Source: Paramicrobacterium sp051513965 (GTDB lineage Bacteria; Actinomycetota; Actinomycetes; Actinomycetales; Microbacteriaceae). From it: 64,000 nucleotides of DNA. The DNA lies in contig NZ_CP195847.1 in NCBI RefSeq assembly GCF_051513965.1, positions 930,001 to 994,000 on the forward strand, given 5' to 3'. Position 1 is the stretch's first letter. Every line of letters begins with the position of its first letter. A program made the position numbers and the translations under genes. Below the pieces are notes generated by a model that saw nothing but the letters and a program-made list of their open reading frames with translations, did no database searches and was not told the DNA's origin. This document shows, piece after piece, positions 34,008 to 42,075 of the stretch.

Positions 34008-35003
34008 GTGAGCACAACCGACTCCGCATCCCACTATCGTCACCCTGACCGCAACCTCGCCCTGGAACTTGTTCGGGCAACTGAGGCGGCGGCGATCCGG
34101 GCCGTGCCGTTCATCGGACGCGGCGACAAAAATGCGGCTGACAAAGCGGCCGTCGACGCCATGCGCGCCTTTCTCGGCACCGTCAACTTCGACGGACGCG
34201 TCGTCATCGGGGAGGGAGAGAAGGACGAAGCCCCGATGCTCTACAACGGTGAAGCTGTGGGCAACGGCAGCGGCCCGCACTGCGACATGGCAGTAGACCC
34301 GATCGACGGGACGAGCCTGACCGCGGCCGGCCGCCAGAACGCCCTCTCCGTCATCGCTGTCTCTGACCGAGGCACCATGCTCGACGCGTCGAGCGTGTTC
34401 TACATGGACAAGCTCGTCACCGGTGCGGAAGGCGTCGGTGTCGTCGACATCCGCAAGCCGATCGGGGAGAACCTGCGCGCACTGGCCAAGGCCAAGGGCA
34501 AGAAGATCGAAGACCTCACGGTTGCTGTTCTCGACCGTCCGCGCCACGAGCAGTTGATCAACGACATTCGCGAGGCCGGTGCTGGTACGAGGCTGATGCT
34601 CGACGGCGATGTCGCTGGCGGTATCAACGCCGCGCTGTACGGCACTCGCATCGACATGTGCGTCGGAATCGGAGGCAGCCCCGAGGGGATCGTGACTGCG
34701 TGCGCCCTCAAGGGCCTCGGCGGCTTCATCCAGGGGCGCATGGCTCCGAAGGACGATGACGAGCGCCAGCGCGGGATCGACGCGGGCCTCAAGATGGACC
34801 ACGTCTATGAGGCAGATGAGCTCGTGAACAGTGACAACACGTTCTTCGTCGCCACCGGTGTCACCGATGGCGGACTCGTTGATGGCGTGCGTCGCCTCGG
34901 GCCGATCATCCGTACCTCGAGCGTGGTGCTGCGTTCGAAGTCGGGCACGATTCGACGCATCTCAGCCGACCACCTCGCTCAGAAGTGGCTCGACGAGGCG
35001 TAG
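34008..35003 (+). CDS. glpX: Class II fructose-1,6-bisphosphatase
   Basis: 331 aa. Canonical GlpX motifs: RVVIGEGEKDEAPMLYNGE, DMAVDPIDGTSLTAAG and GGSPEGIVTACALK. It releases phosphate from fructose 1,6-bisphosphate in gluconeogenesis. GTG 34008 follows AGAGGACATC. The 133-nt gap from the paralogue includes TAGGCT at 33947, a candidate -10 box with a ~50-nt leader. Its stop abuts the rmuC stop directly. Confidence 0.95.
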   Translation: MSTTDSASHYRHPDRNLALELVRATEAAAIRAVPFIGRGDKNAADKAAVDAMRAFLGTVNFDGRVVIGEGEKDEAPMLYNGEAVGNGSGPHCDMAVDPIDGTSLTAAGRQNALSVIAVSDRGTMLDASSVFYMDKLVTGAEGVGVVDIRKPIGENLRALAKAKGKKIEDLTVAVLDRPRHEQLINDIREAGAGTRLMLDGDVAGGINAALYGTRIDMCVGIGGSPEGIVTACALKGLGGFIQGRMAPKDDDERQRGIDAGLKMDHVYEADELVNSDNTFFVATGVTDGGLVDGVRRLGPIIRTSSVVLRSKSGTIRRISADHLAQKWLDEA

Positions 35004-36278
35004 TCAGAGGCGCTCGGAGTCAAGTTCCGCGACCAGCTCGTCCGCAGCGAGCTCACGTGGGGCGTCTTCGACCTCACGAAGTTCGGGAATGAGCTTCGTG
35101 CCGTCGACCTTATTGAGTCTGCGTGCCGAAGGCAGTACCGTGCGCTCGAGCGAACCGACGAAACGGTTGTAGTCGGTGACCGTCGAGCGCACGGAGCGCC
35201 CGAGCTTGTCGATGTGGTTCGCCATCGTGCTCACCCGGCTGTACAGCTCACGGCTGAGGTCGAAGAGTTCCTTTGCCTCCGCGGTGACGAGCTCTTGCTG
35301 CCAGCTGAAGGCCACGGTCTTGAGCACAGACCACAGAGTGACCGGCGAGGCGAGGGCGACGCGCTTGGAGAACGCGAACTCCATGAGGCCAGGGTCGGCT
35401 TCGAGGGCGCTGGAGATCAGTGATTCGCTCGGTAGAAATGCGATCACGAGCTCCGGGCTCGCTTCGAGGCCGTCCCAGTAGGCCTTTCCCCCGAGAGCGG
35501 TGATGTGATCGCGCACAGCCTTCACATGGGCGTTCATCAGCGACTGGCGACGGGCGGCTTCGTCGCCGCCAGCGGTGACCGGAATGGCGCTCGCCTCGAG
35601 GTAGGAGCCCATCGGTACCTTGGAATCGACGGCGATGTTCTTGCCGCCGGGCAGGTGGACGACCATATCGGGGCGTCCAGCGCCGGCATCCGATGAGATA
35701 GACGTCTGTACGTCGAAGTCGACGCGTTCGATCAGACCGGCAGCTTCGACGACGCTGCGCAGCTGAGTCTCGCCCCAGACTCCGCGAACGGAGTTGTTGC
35801 TGAGCGCGGCGGCAAGGGAGTCGGTGGTCTTGCGCAGGTGATCGTCGGATGCCACAGCGATTCGAAGCTGCTGCGATAGCTCGCCGTGTTGCTTCTGTCG
35901 CTGCTCCTCGAGCTCCGCGACCGTGCGCTGCATATCCTGCAGACTCTGCCTGACAGGTGCGATCGCCTGCAGAAGCGTGTTCTCCGCGCGATCTCGTTCT
36001 GCACGTTCGTCGCGCTCACGAGTGAATTGGGTGACCTGGGCGCGGAGCTGCTCGGCAGTGGCCTCCATGCGAGCGAGATCCGCCATGAGATCAGCTCGTG
36101 CCGCAGCTTCTTCCGATCGGATCGTCTGCAGCTGCTGCTCGTGGCGTGCCTCGAGAAGCGCGGGATGCGCGGCATCCGTTCTGCTTTTCGCCCTGATGAG
36201 AAACGCCGCCCAGGCGACGACTGCGCCGACGGCGGCTCCGATGACCAAACCGAGAATGAGGGGGAGTGCTGCGTCCAT
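35004..36278 (-). CDS. rmuC: DNA recombination protein RmuC
   Basis: 424 aa. One N-terminal membrane helix (residues 4-27), a long coiled coil (~35-150, rich in Glu/Gln/Arg), then the RmuC nuclease-like domain with VRGVWGETQLRSVVEAAGL, AVDSKVPMGSYLEA and LIAFLPSESLISSALE. RmuC limits inverted-repeat rearrangement in E. coli and was later linked to anti-transposon or phage activity. It converges with glpX at zero distance. Confidence 0.93.
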   Translation of the reverse strand: MDAALPLILGLVIGAAVGAVVAWAAFLIRAKSRTDAAHPALLEARHEQQLQTIRSEEAAARADLMADLARMEATAEQLRAQVTQFTRERDERAERDRAENTLLQAIAPVRQSLQDMQRTVAELEEQRQKQHGELSQQLRIAVASDDHLRKTTDSLAAALSNNSVRGVWGETQLRSVVEAAGLIERVDFDVQTSISSDAGAGRPDMVVHLPGGKNIAVDSKVPMGSYLEASAIPVTAGGDEAARRQSLMNAHVKAVRDHITALGGKAYWDGLEASPELVIAFLPSESLISSALEADPGLMEFAFSKRVALASPVTLWSVLKTVAFSWQQELVTAEAKELFDLSRELYSRVSTMANHIDKLGRSVRSTVTDYNRFVGSLERTVLPSARRLNKVDGTKLIPELREVEDAPRELAADELVAELDSERL

Positions 36279-36381
36279 ACGCTCAGTGTCTCAGGGGCCA
36301 CCGACACGACCGATGAACCACGCGGCCCGCCAGACCTCGCAACTCTTGCGGGAGCGAGGCAGCTTGTGCTGGGCTTGCCTC

Positions 36382-37128
36382 ATGACGAGCGAGCGAAGCA
36401 AGCTGACGGGAGAGCGTGCGCGGTCGTTCGGCCGTGTGGCGCAGAAGTATCAGGCTGCGCGGCCGTCATACCCCGATGATGCGATCGAGTGGCTCGTGCC
36501 GAATGACGCTCGGCGAGTTCTGGATCTCGGTGCGGGTACCGGAAAGCTGACCGAAGCGCTTGTCGCTCGCGGGTACGACGTGGTCGCAGTGGAACCTTCT
36601 GCCGAGATGCTCGAGCAGCTGATCGCACGGCTTCCCACCGTGGACTCACGTCAAGGAACCGCCGAAGACATTCCGCTCTATGGCGCCTCAGTCGATGTCG
36701 TGACCGTGGCGCAGGCATGGCACTGGGTGGATGCCGATACGGCGGTGCCGGAGGTCGCCCGGGTGCTTCGGTCTGGGGGACTGCTCTCGCTCGTGTGGAA
36801 CGCGCACGACGACAGAGTTCCCTGGGTGCGGCAGCTCGAAGACATCCTCGGCAAGACACCGCACTTCGACGCGGAGGAGGAGAGTCCGCAGCTGAGGGAG
36901 TATTTCGAACCGGTCGAATCGTGGTCGACGGAGTGGCGTCGACCGCTCACGCTCGATGAGCTGGAGACATATATCGCGTCCCTCAGCTACGTCTCCCTGC
37001 GAACGCCTGACGAGCAGAACGACATCTTCGAACGGGTTCGTGAGGTCGGTCAGAGCGTTCTCACGGATGCCGGAGTGGTCGAACTGCCCTACATCACCGA
37101 GTGCAGTCGGGCGCGGCTCTCAGGCTGA
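36382..37128 (+). CDS. Class I SAM-dependent methyltransferase
   Basis: 248 aa from ATG 36382. SAM-binding motif I RVLDLGAGTGKLTEAL (residues ~40-55), acidic VVAVEPSAEML, then GTAEDIPLYGASVDVVTVAQAWHWVD typical of the Methyltransf_11/UbiE-like group. Substrate unknown. No good Shine-Dalgarno sequence precedes the ATG. The gene ends 20 nt before ychF. Confidence 0.87.
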   Translation: MTSERSKLTGERARSFGRVAQKYQAARPSYPDDAIEWLVPNDARRVLDLGAGTGKLTEALVARGYDVVAVEPSAEMLEQLIARLPTVDSRQGTAEDIPLYGASVDVVTVAQAWHWVDADTAVPEVARVLRSGGLLSLVWNAHDDRVPWVRQLEDILGKTPHFDAEEESPQLREYFEPVESWSTEWRRPLTLDELETYIASLSYVSLRTPDEQNDIFERVREVGQSVLTDAGVVELPYITECSRARLSG

Positions 37129-37134
37129 GGCCGG

Positions 37135-37140
37135 TACGAT
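37135..37140 (+). promoter_or_regulatory. -10 box (TACGAT) for ychF
   Basis: TACGAT ends 8 nt before GTG 37149; no ribosome-binding site, so the transcript is probably leaderless. Confidence 0.5.
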
Positions 37141-37148
37141 AGAGCCTC

Positions 37149-38222
37149 GTGGCTCTCACTATCGGTATCGTCGGACTTCCCAACGTTGGCAAATCAACTC
37201 TTTTCAACGCTCTCACGAAGAATCAGGTTCTCGCTGCGAACTATCCGTTCGCGACGATCGAGCCGAACGTGGGCGTCGTCAACCTGCCTGACGCACGTCT
37301 GGACGTGCTCGCCGGGCTCTTTGGCAGCGAGCGGATTCTGCCCGCAACGGTCTCATTCGTCGACATCGCCGGAATCGTCCGCGGAGCGAGCGAGGGCGAA
37401 GGGCTCGGCAACAAGTTTCTCGCGAACATCCGCGAGGCAGACGCGATCGCCGAGGTCGTCCGTGGGTTCACGGACGGCGACGTCGTGCACGTGGACGGCA
37501 AGATCGATCCGCAGGCCGACATGGAGACGATCAATACCGAGCTGATCCTCGCAGACCTCGAAACAATCGAACGTGCGATCCCGCGCTACGAGAAGGAAGC
37601 CCGCGGCAAGAAGATCGGTCCCGAGGTGCTCGCCGCCGCCAAAGAGGCGATGGAGGTGCTGCAGGGCGGAACGCCGCTGTCGTCGGTATCCATCGACGTC
37701 GAACCGATCAAGGAGCTCGGTCTTCTCACGACCAAGCCGTTCATCTACGTCTTCAACGTCGATGAGGAGATTCTGGCGGATGCCGCGAAGAAGCAAGAGC
37801 TCGCAGCTCTTGTCGCTCCCGCGGAGGCCGTGTTTCTTGACGCGAAGATCGAGTCGGAGCTCATCGATCTCGACCCTGAGGATGCCGCGGAGCTGCTCGC
37901 CTCGACCGGGCAGGAGGAGTCGGGACTCGACCAGCTCGCTCGCGTCGGCTTCGACACGCTCGGTCTGCAGACGTACCTGACCGCTGGCCCGAAGGAAGCC
38001 CGTGCATGGACGATCGGCAAGGGATGGAAAGCTCCCCAGGCTGCCGGGGTCATCCACACGGACTTCGAAAAGGGCTTCATCAAGGCCGAGGTCATTTCGT
38101 TCGACGACCTCGTCGACGCCGGTTCTGTGCAGGAGGCGCGCGCGCAAGGCAAAGCGCGCATGGAGGGCAAGGACTACGTCATGCAGGATGGCGACGTGGT
38201 GGAGTTCCGATTTAACGTATAG
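37149..38222 (+). CDS. ychF: Redox-regulated ATPase YchF (OLA1 family)
   Basis: 357 aa, full length. P-loop GIVGLPNVGKSTLFNALT, switch NYPFATIEPNVG, VDIAGIVRGASEGEGLGN (G3), and a C-terminal TGS domain with TAGPKEARAWTI. Unlike most OBG GTPases it binds ATP; it affects ribosome function and oxidative-stress responses. Its last codons (cga ttt aac gta tag) are A/T-ending, unlike the rest of the gene, and this 3' end is repeated four more times downstream, so the terminus was probably supplied by an integrated element while the protein sequence GDVVEFRFNV was kept. Confidence 0.97.
   Translation: MALTIGIVGLPNVGKSTLFNALTKNQVLAANYPFATIEPNVGVVNLPDARLDVLAGLFGSERILPATVSFVDIAGIVRGASEGEGLGNKFLANIREADAIAEVVRGFTDGDVVHVDGKIDPQADMETINTELILADLETIERAIPRYEKEARGKKIGPEVLAAAKEAMEVLQGGTPLSSVSIDVEPIKELGLLTTKPFIYVFNVDEEILADAAKKQELAALVAPAEAVFLDAKIESELIDLDPEDAAELLASTGQEESGLDQLARVGFDTLGLQTYLTAGPKEARAWTIGKGWKAPQAAGVIHTDFEKGFIKAEVISFDDLVDAGSVQEARAQGKARMEGKDYVMQDGDVVEFRFNV
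38193..38222 (+). repeat. Copy A of the ychF-end repeat (proposed attL)
   Basis: The final 30 nt of ychF, encoding DVVEFRFNV and stop. Related sequences occur at 39343, 41903, 46399 and 50048. Copy A has ychF coding sequence on its left and element-like sequence on its right, the arrangement expected of an attL site. Confidence 0.6.
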
Positions 38223-38249
38223 CGTTATTGACGCTCCGCGTTATACACT
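38213..38249 (+). promoter_or_regulatory. Probable higBA promoter and operator
   Basis: TAACGTATAGCGTTA (38213-38227) is an inverted repeat with 5-bp arms; GCGTTAT recurs 16 bp further on (38222 and 38238), and TACACT at 38244-38249 is the likely -10, ending 6 nt before the toxin's GTG. HigA-type antitoxins bind such sites to repress their own operon. The operator overlaps the ychF stop codon. Confidence 0.55.
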
Positions 38250-38255
38250 GGTCTC

Positions 38256-38537
38256 GTGATCAGATCGTTCGGCAGCAAGGACACCGAGCGTCTGTGGCGT
38301 CGTGAGCGCGTGCGGTCCATCGATCCCAGGATCCATCGGGTTGCTCTGCGCAAGCTGCGTCAGGTGGGGGCGGCGGAGGTGCTCGACGACCTTCGCGTCC
38401 CGCCGGGCAACCGGCTCGAAGCACTGAAGGGTGATCGGGTCGGGCAGTACAGCATCAGGATCAACGACCAGTGGCGAATCTGCTTCGTGTGGACGGATGC
38501 TGGGCCAGAGGAGGTGGAGATCGTTGACTATCACTGA
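38256..38537 (+). CDS. higB: HigB-type (RelE/ParE superfamily) toxin
   Basis: 93 aa. The family pattern runs from MIRSFGSKDTERLW to the C-terminal core GDRVGQYSIRINDQWRICFVW and VEIVDYH, which matches HigB mRNA interferases that cleave mRNA on the ribosome. Toxin-before-antitoxin order is characteristic of higBA. Start is GTG 38256, apparently leaderless. The antitoxin overlaps its last 14 nt. Confidence 0.9.
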   Translation: MIRSFGSKDTERLWRRERVRSIDPRIHRVALRKLRQVGAAEVLDDLRVPPGNRLEALKGDRVGQYSIRINDQWRICFVWTDAGPEEVEIVDYH

Positions 38538-38826
38538 CAGGATCGAGCCGATCCACCCTGGAGAGGTCCTCATGGAGGACTTCATCGAGGGGTTCGGGAT
38601 CACTCAGAACAAGCTCGCCGTGTCGATCGGGGTGCCGCCGCGTCGGATCAATGAGATCGTGCACGGCAAGCGGGGGATCACCGCGGACACCGCGTTGCGG
38701 CTGGCGAAGTACTTCGGCACGTCGGCTGAGTTCTGGATCAACCTGCAAAGCCACTACGAGCTGGATCGCGCAGAGGATGCTGCAGGGGATCAGATCGCGT
38801 CGATCACGCCGCTGCAGGTCGCGTGA
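38524..38826 (+). CDS. higA: HigA-type HTH antitoxin
   Basis: 100 aa. The XRE helix-turn-helix is clear: IHPGEVLMEDF, GITQNKLAVSIGVPPRRINEIVHGKRG, then TALRLAKYFGTSAEFWINLQ. It neutralises HigB and represses the operon. I place the start at TTG 38524 because GAGGAGGTGGAG lies just upstream and the frame then begins LTITDRIEPIHPGE, close to the usual N-terminus. The rare TTG and the overlap with higB imply coupled translation. Confidence 0.9.
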   Translation: MTITDRIEPIHPGEVLMEDFIEGFGITQNKLAVSIGVPPRRINEIVHGKRGITADTALRLAKYFGTSAEFWINLQSHYELDRAEDAAGDQIASITPLQVA

Positions 38827-39317
38827 TGTCTGGAGGGATGGACGCCGAGGAGGTCGTCCGCGTCGTCGACTGGCTCGATGAGCGCTCTGTCGTGTACCAG
38901 GTGAACGGCGGCTGGGCTGTCGATGCCTTGGTCGGATCCCAGTCCAGAACGCACGGAGACCTGGACCTCTTCGTCGACGCTGGACAAGTCGACACCCTCA
39001 TCGAGTGGCTGTCCGGTCGCGGGTACGAGGTCGTCGAGGATTGGCGACCGATTCGTGTGGAGCTGCGATCGGGCGATCGGGCTGTCGACATCCACCCGAT
39101 GACGCTGGACGCAGCCGGTGACGGTCTCCAGAAGGGTTTCGGGGACGAGACCTTCGCCCATCGTGCGCGCGATCGTGCTGAGGGGATGATTCGTGGTCGC
39201 CCAGTGGTCGTAGCGACTGCGGCGAGGCTCGTGGAGTTGAGGTCAGGATATGAGCTCCGGCCTGAGGACCATCACGATCTCGAGTTGCTCCGGGGGCTGG
39301 GTGACGGCAGAGGATGA
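38826..39317 (+). CDS. Lincosamide/aminoglycoside-type nucleotidyltransferase-like protein
   Basis: 163 aa. VNGGWAVDALVGSQSRTHGDLDLFV has the Gly-rich turn and paired Asp of small-molecule nucleotidyltransferases; AVDIHPMTL supplies the third acidic position. The length and layout resemble Lnu(A)/AadB-type enzymes, yet substrate and any resistance role are unproven. ATG 38826 overlaps the higA stop (TGATG), so the gene is the third cistron of the higBA operon. This is an unusual partner for HigBA, perhaps simply cargo. GTG 38823 is an alternative start. Confidence 0.78.
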   Translation: MSGGMDAEEVVRVVDWLDERSVVYQVNGGWAVDALVGSQSRTHGDLDLFVDAGQVDTLIEWLSGRGYEVVEDWRPIRVELRSGDRAVDIHPMTLDAAGDGLQKGFGDETFAHRARDRAEGMIRGRPVVVATAARLVELRSGYELRPEDHHDLELLRGLGDGRG

Positions 39318-39342
39318 GCGACGTCGACGCGTCTCGACCGAA

Positions 39343-39390
39343 GATGGTTCTCCGTGCCGGAACTCGGTTGAATTTTGCTTCAATGTGTGA
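39343..39390 (+). repeat. Copy B of the ychF-end repeat
   Basis: 48 nt, ungapped 36/48 match to copy C (41903-41950). In frame it would read ...NSVEFCFNV-stop, echoing the YchF C-terminus. It lies 26 nt after the nucleotidyltransferase stop and closes the first cargo block. Confidence 0.6.
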
Positions 39391-39489
39391 TTTCGGCCAG
39401 CCCGGGGCGCTCCGCGGGCCGCTGATGCTCACGGGATCGGCAATGGAACGCGTGCACGTGTGCTGAGCGACCGGGCGAGCATGCCCGCG

Positions 39490-41529
39490 TCAGGCGTCGT
39501 CCGGCACGTGGACGATCGAGATGGTCGCCAGTGAGCCGCCGTTGTAGTTGAAGATCACGTGCGTGCCGTTCTCGCTGTAGAGATCGAGATGCGAGCGGGA
39601 ATCGTTCGGTGCGCCCAGTGCAGCGTGCACGTCCTCGCGCGTGGCCGGGAACGATAGTCCGTCGACGAGCGTGCCGAGGCGTGGGTACGGGCGGCGTTCG
39701 TCCTCGTGCACGTGCACGAGGACGGCGAGGAGGACGCCGTCGCGGTACTGCAGATCCACCCCGCCGCTTGCGAAGACGAGCAGCTTGCCGCCGCCATCCG
39801 CGGCGTCGATGTCGTGCGAGTCGAGGCGCGGGCCGAGTAGCTCGACCAGGTCCAGCATGACTGGGTCTCCGTATGCCGATCCCGCGGCATTGATCAGCTG
39901 CGAGATCTCGCCGGTGATCGGCTTCGGTTCGGCGGCGAGCGCCGGGGCTGCAGCAGCGGCGTCAGCGGCTTCTTCTTCGGCAACCAGATCGGCCCGCATC
40001 GCCGCGATGCGTGTCACTCGCTCATCGCGGATCTGGAAGTGCACGAACGCACTGCCGACCGCGTACAGAAGGAAGCGTTCTCTGTTCTGCCGCGGCGTGC
40101 CGAGGAGAGCAATGACCTCGGCGCGAGTCGTACCGAGGGACACTCCTTCGACGAGCGCATCGGGGTGCGCATACGCTGTGTACTCCTTGTTGTCACGCAG
40201 GTAGAAGTCGACGGTCTCGACGACTCCGTCGTGGAGCAGGAACTCCACGCCCCCTTTTTCGAAGCACAGGTACTTCTCGCGGGTTCCGGCCGACGTGTAC
40301 TCATCGAGGATGAACCTCGTGCCCACGGCCTCCATCGCCGCGATCATCTCGTCGGAGCCGTCCTCGGAGCCGATCGCCTCCAGGTAGGTGAGGATCTCCC
40401 CACGGATCGCTGCCGTCACGTGCGTTCCTCCATGGTCGAGTGCCTGTGGCGGGTCGAGCGGCTCAACCAGATCCAGCATGACCGGGTCTCCGTATGTCGA
40501 ACTTGCGGCATCGATCGGCTGCAAGGTTTCGCCTGTGAGCGGCTTCGGCTCGGTGGTGGGTACGGACTCTGCCTGCTCGGCCTCGGCCTGTGCCAGCAGG
40601 TCGAACCGCTGTGCATCGATGGCTGAGATCCGTTCGTCGTCGAGTTGGATGTTCACGAATGCATCGCCGGCTGGGTACAGGAGGAAGTGCTCCCGGTCCT
40701 GACGCGCTGGGCCGAGCAGGTCGATGACCTCAGCCCGGGTCATTCCCGGCGTGAGACCGTCTACGAGAGCCTCGACGTGCGCATAGGCAGCGTATCGATC
40801 GCTCTCGTACAAGTGGAAGAACACGGTGTCGACGATGCCATCGAGGAGCAGGAAGTCCACGCCTCCCTTGGCGAAGATCAGATATTTCTCGTGCACGCCG
40901 GTCGACGTGTACTCCTTGATCGAGAACTTCGTTCCTACGGCTTCCATCGCCGCGAGCATGACGTCGGAGCCGTCCTCTGCGCCGATGGCGTCGAGATACG
41001 GTCGGATCTCGCCGGTGATCGGCTTCGGCGCGACGGTGAGCACGGACTTTCCCTGTTCGGCCTCGGCCTCGGCCTCGGCCTCGGCCTGCGCAGCGTAGTC
41101 CTGTCGCTGTGCGTTGATGCGCAGGACACGCTCATCCCGGAACTGGATGTTCACGAACGCATCGCCCGCCGGATAGAGAAGGTAACGCTTCTTGTTCTGT
41201 CGAGGCATGCCCAGCTTGTCGATCACCTCGTCCCGGCTCATGCCGAACCTGACGCCCTCCACCAACGCGTCAGGATGCGCATAAGCAGCGTACTTTTCGC
41301 TGTCGCGTAGGTGGAAGAACACGGTGTCGACGATGCCGTCATGAAGCAGGAAGTCAACGCCTCCCTTGGCGAAAATCAGGTACTTCTCGTGCACGCCAGT
41401 CGACGTGTACTCCTTGAGCGTGAACTTCGTTCCCACGGCTTCCATTGCCGTGAGCATGACGTCGGAGCCGTCCTCGGCTCCGATCGCCTCCAGGTAGGTG
41501 AGGATCTCCCCACGTATCGCTGCCGTCAC
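39490..41529 (-). CDS. Four-repeat cytoplasmic protein with BamE/SmpA-like motifs
   Basis: 679 aa from GTG 41529 (GGAGAAACGCAC upstream). It holds three long modules of ~165-195 aa and a shorter divergent fourth. Each begins GEIxxYLxAIGxEDGSD or similar, continues EYTSxGxxEKYLxFxKGGVxFLLxDG (split here), then a G(M/T)TRAEVIxLLGxPRQ motif and LLYPAGDAFVxIQ. The G-x-TRxEVxxxLG pattern recalls BamE/SmpA folds and many immunity-type proteins. No signal peptide or TM helix; EAEAEAE linkers join modules. The third module retains a copy of the gene's own ribosome site and start codon (GTG 40419), showing origin by tandem gene duplication and fusion. Function unknown. Confidence 0.75.
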   Translation of the reverse strand: MTAAIRGEILTYLEAIGAEDGSDVMLTAMEAVGTKFTLKEYTSTGVHEKYLIFAKGGVDFLLHDGIVDTVFFHLRDSEKYAAYAHPDALVEGVRFGMSRDEVIDKLGMPRQNKKRYLLYPAGDAFVNIQFRDERVLRINAQRQDYAAQAEAEAEAEAEQGKSVLTVAPKPITGEIRPYLDAIGAEDGSDVMLAAMEAVGTKFSIKEYTSTGVHEKYLIFAKGGVDFLLLDGIVDTVFFHLYESDRYAAYAHVEALVDGLTPGMTRAEVIDLLGPARQDREHFLLYPAGDAFVNIQLDDERISAIDAQRFDLLAQAEAEQAESVPTTEPKPLTGETLQPIDAASSTYGDPVMLDLVEPLDPPQALDHGGTHVTAAIRGEILTYLEAIGSEDGSDEMIAAMEAVGTRFILDEYTSAGTREKYLCFEKGGVEFLLHDGVVETVDFYLRDNKEYTAYAHPDALVEGVSLGTTRAEVIALLGTPRQNRERFLLYAVGSAFVHFQIRDERVTRIAAMRADLVAEEEAADAAAAAPALAAEPKPITGEISQLINAAGSAYGDPVMLDLVELLGPRLDSHDIDAADGGGKLLVFASGGVDLQYRDGVLLAVLVHVHEDERRPYPRLGTLVDGLSFPATREDVHAALGAPNDSRSHLDLYSENGTHVIFNYNGGSLATISIVHVPDDA
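40351..40450. repeat. Internal copy of the gene-start direct repeat
   Basis: 100 nt, about 93% identical (7 mismatches) to 41461-41560. It carries GGAGGA and GTG 40419 in frame, able to start a 309-aa product from within the 679-aa gene. Confidence 0.85.
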
Positions 41530-41560
41530 GTGCGTTTCTCCATGCTCGAGTGTCTGCGGC
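41461..41560. repeat. Outer copy of the gene-start direct repeat
   Basis: Matches 40351-40450 and includes the true start region of the four-repeat gene, extending ~30 nt beyond the start codon into its leader. Confidence 0.85.
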
Positions 41561-41692
41561 CGGCCGCCCGGCCACGTTCAGCGGCTACGCTCCGGCGATG
41601 AGGGGTGCATGCGGCGTCGGCCGTTGCAAGGCGGGAAGTGTCTCGCGCCATGTTATCGGCGCGATGCGGGTCCCTACGCGCGGGCATGCGGA

Positions 41693-41792
41693 CGAAGCGG
41701 GCCACGGGATGTCCGGCGAGCATCTGGTGGGCTTCCGTCGAAGCGGGCCACGGGATGTCCGGCGAGCATCTGGTGGGCTTCCGTCGAAGCGC
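41693..41792. repeat. 46-bp tandem direct repeat, two units plus 8 bp
   Basis: Units 41693-41738 and 41739-41784 are identical; the third unit breaks off after CGAAGCGC. The unit contains GTCCGGCGAGCATCTGGTGG. It is not part of a recognised gene. Confidence 0.9.
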
Positions 41793-41902
41793 AGCGGACA
41801 CCGCAGTGGGAGTGCTGAGCTCCGCAGCGTCGTCAGCTGGGACGCGCGAGGGCCATTGGGCGGAGGCTGAAGGCTGCACACCCCCACCGCCCTCCGTGAC
41901 GT

Positions 41903-41950
41903 GATGTTTCTCGGTGTGGGGACGTGGTGGAGTTCCGCTTCAACGTGTGA
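41903..41950 (+). repeat. Copy C of the ychF-end repeat (proposed attR)
   Basis: The first 38 nt match copy D with two mismatches. The last 30 nt read GAC GTG GTG GAG TTC then CGC TTC AAC GTG TGA: exactly the YchF C-terminus DVVEFRFNV in host-like codons. It is therefore the best candidate for the original 3' end of ychF, displaced 3.7 kb by insertions. Confidence 0.65.
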
Positions 41951-42075
41951 GGCACGACGGTTGGTCGCCGGCAGTCGGCGTCCAACTGCCGGCGGCCGAC
42001 ACATGCTCTGTTCGTACGCGGTCGAGCGGACGCGGTGGCGTCCGTATGCTCGACTGCTTCGCAGAATAGCGCCGT

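Larger units (their letters stand above)
41530..42075. other. Gene-poor stretch with tandem repeat and copy C
   Basis: No convincing gene. The region holds the leader of the four-repeat gene, a 46-bp tandem duplication at 41693, and copy C of the ychF-end repeat at 41903. Open frames here read through the tandem repeat and have no family resemblance. Confidence 0.6.

Noticed and set aside
38826..39317. Calling the nucleotidyltransferase a resistance gene
   Set aside because: Fold motifs alone do not show substrate; a similar chromosomal protein lies at 1113.
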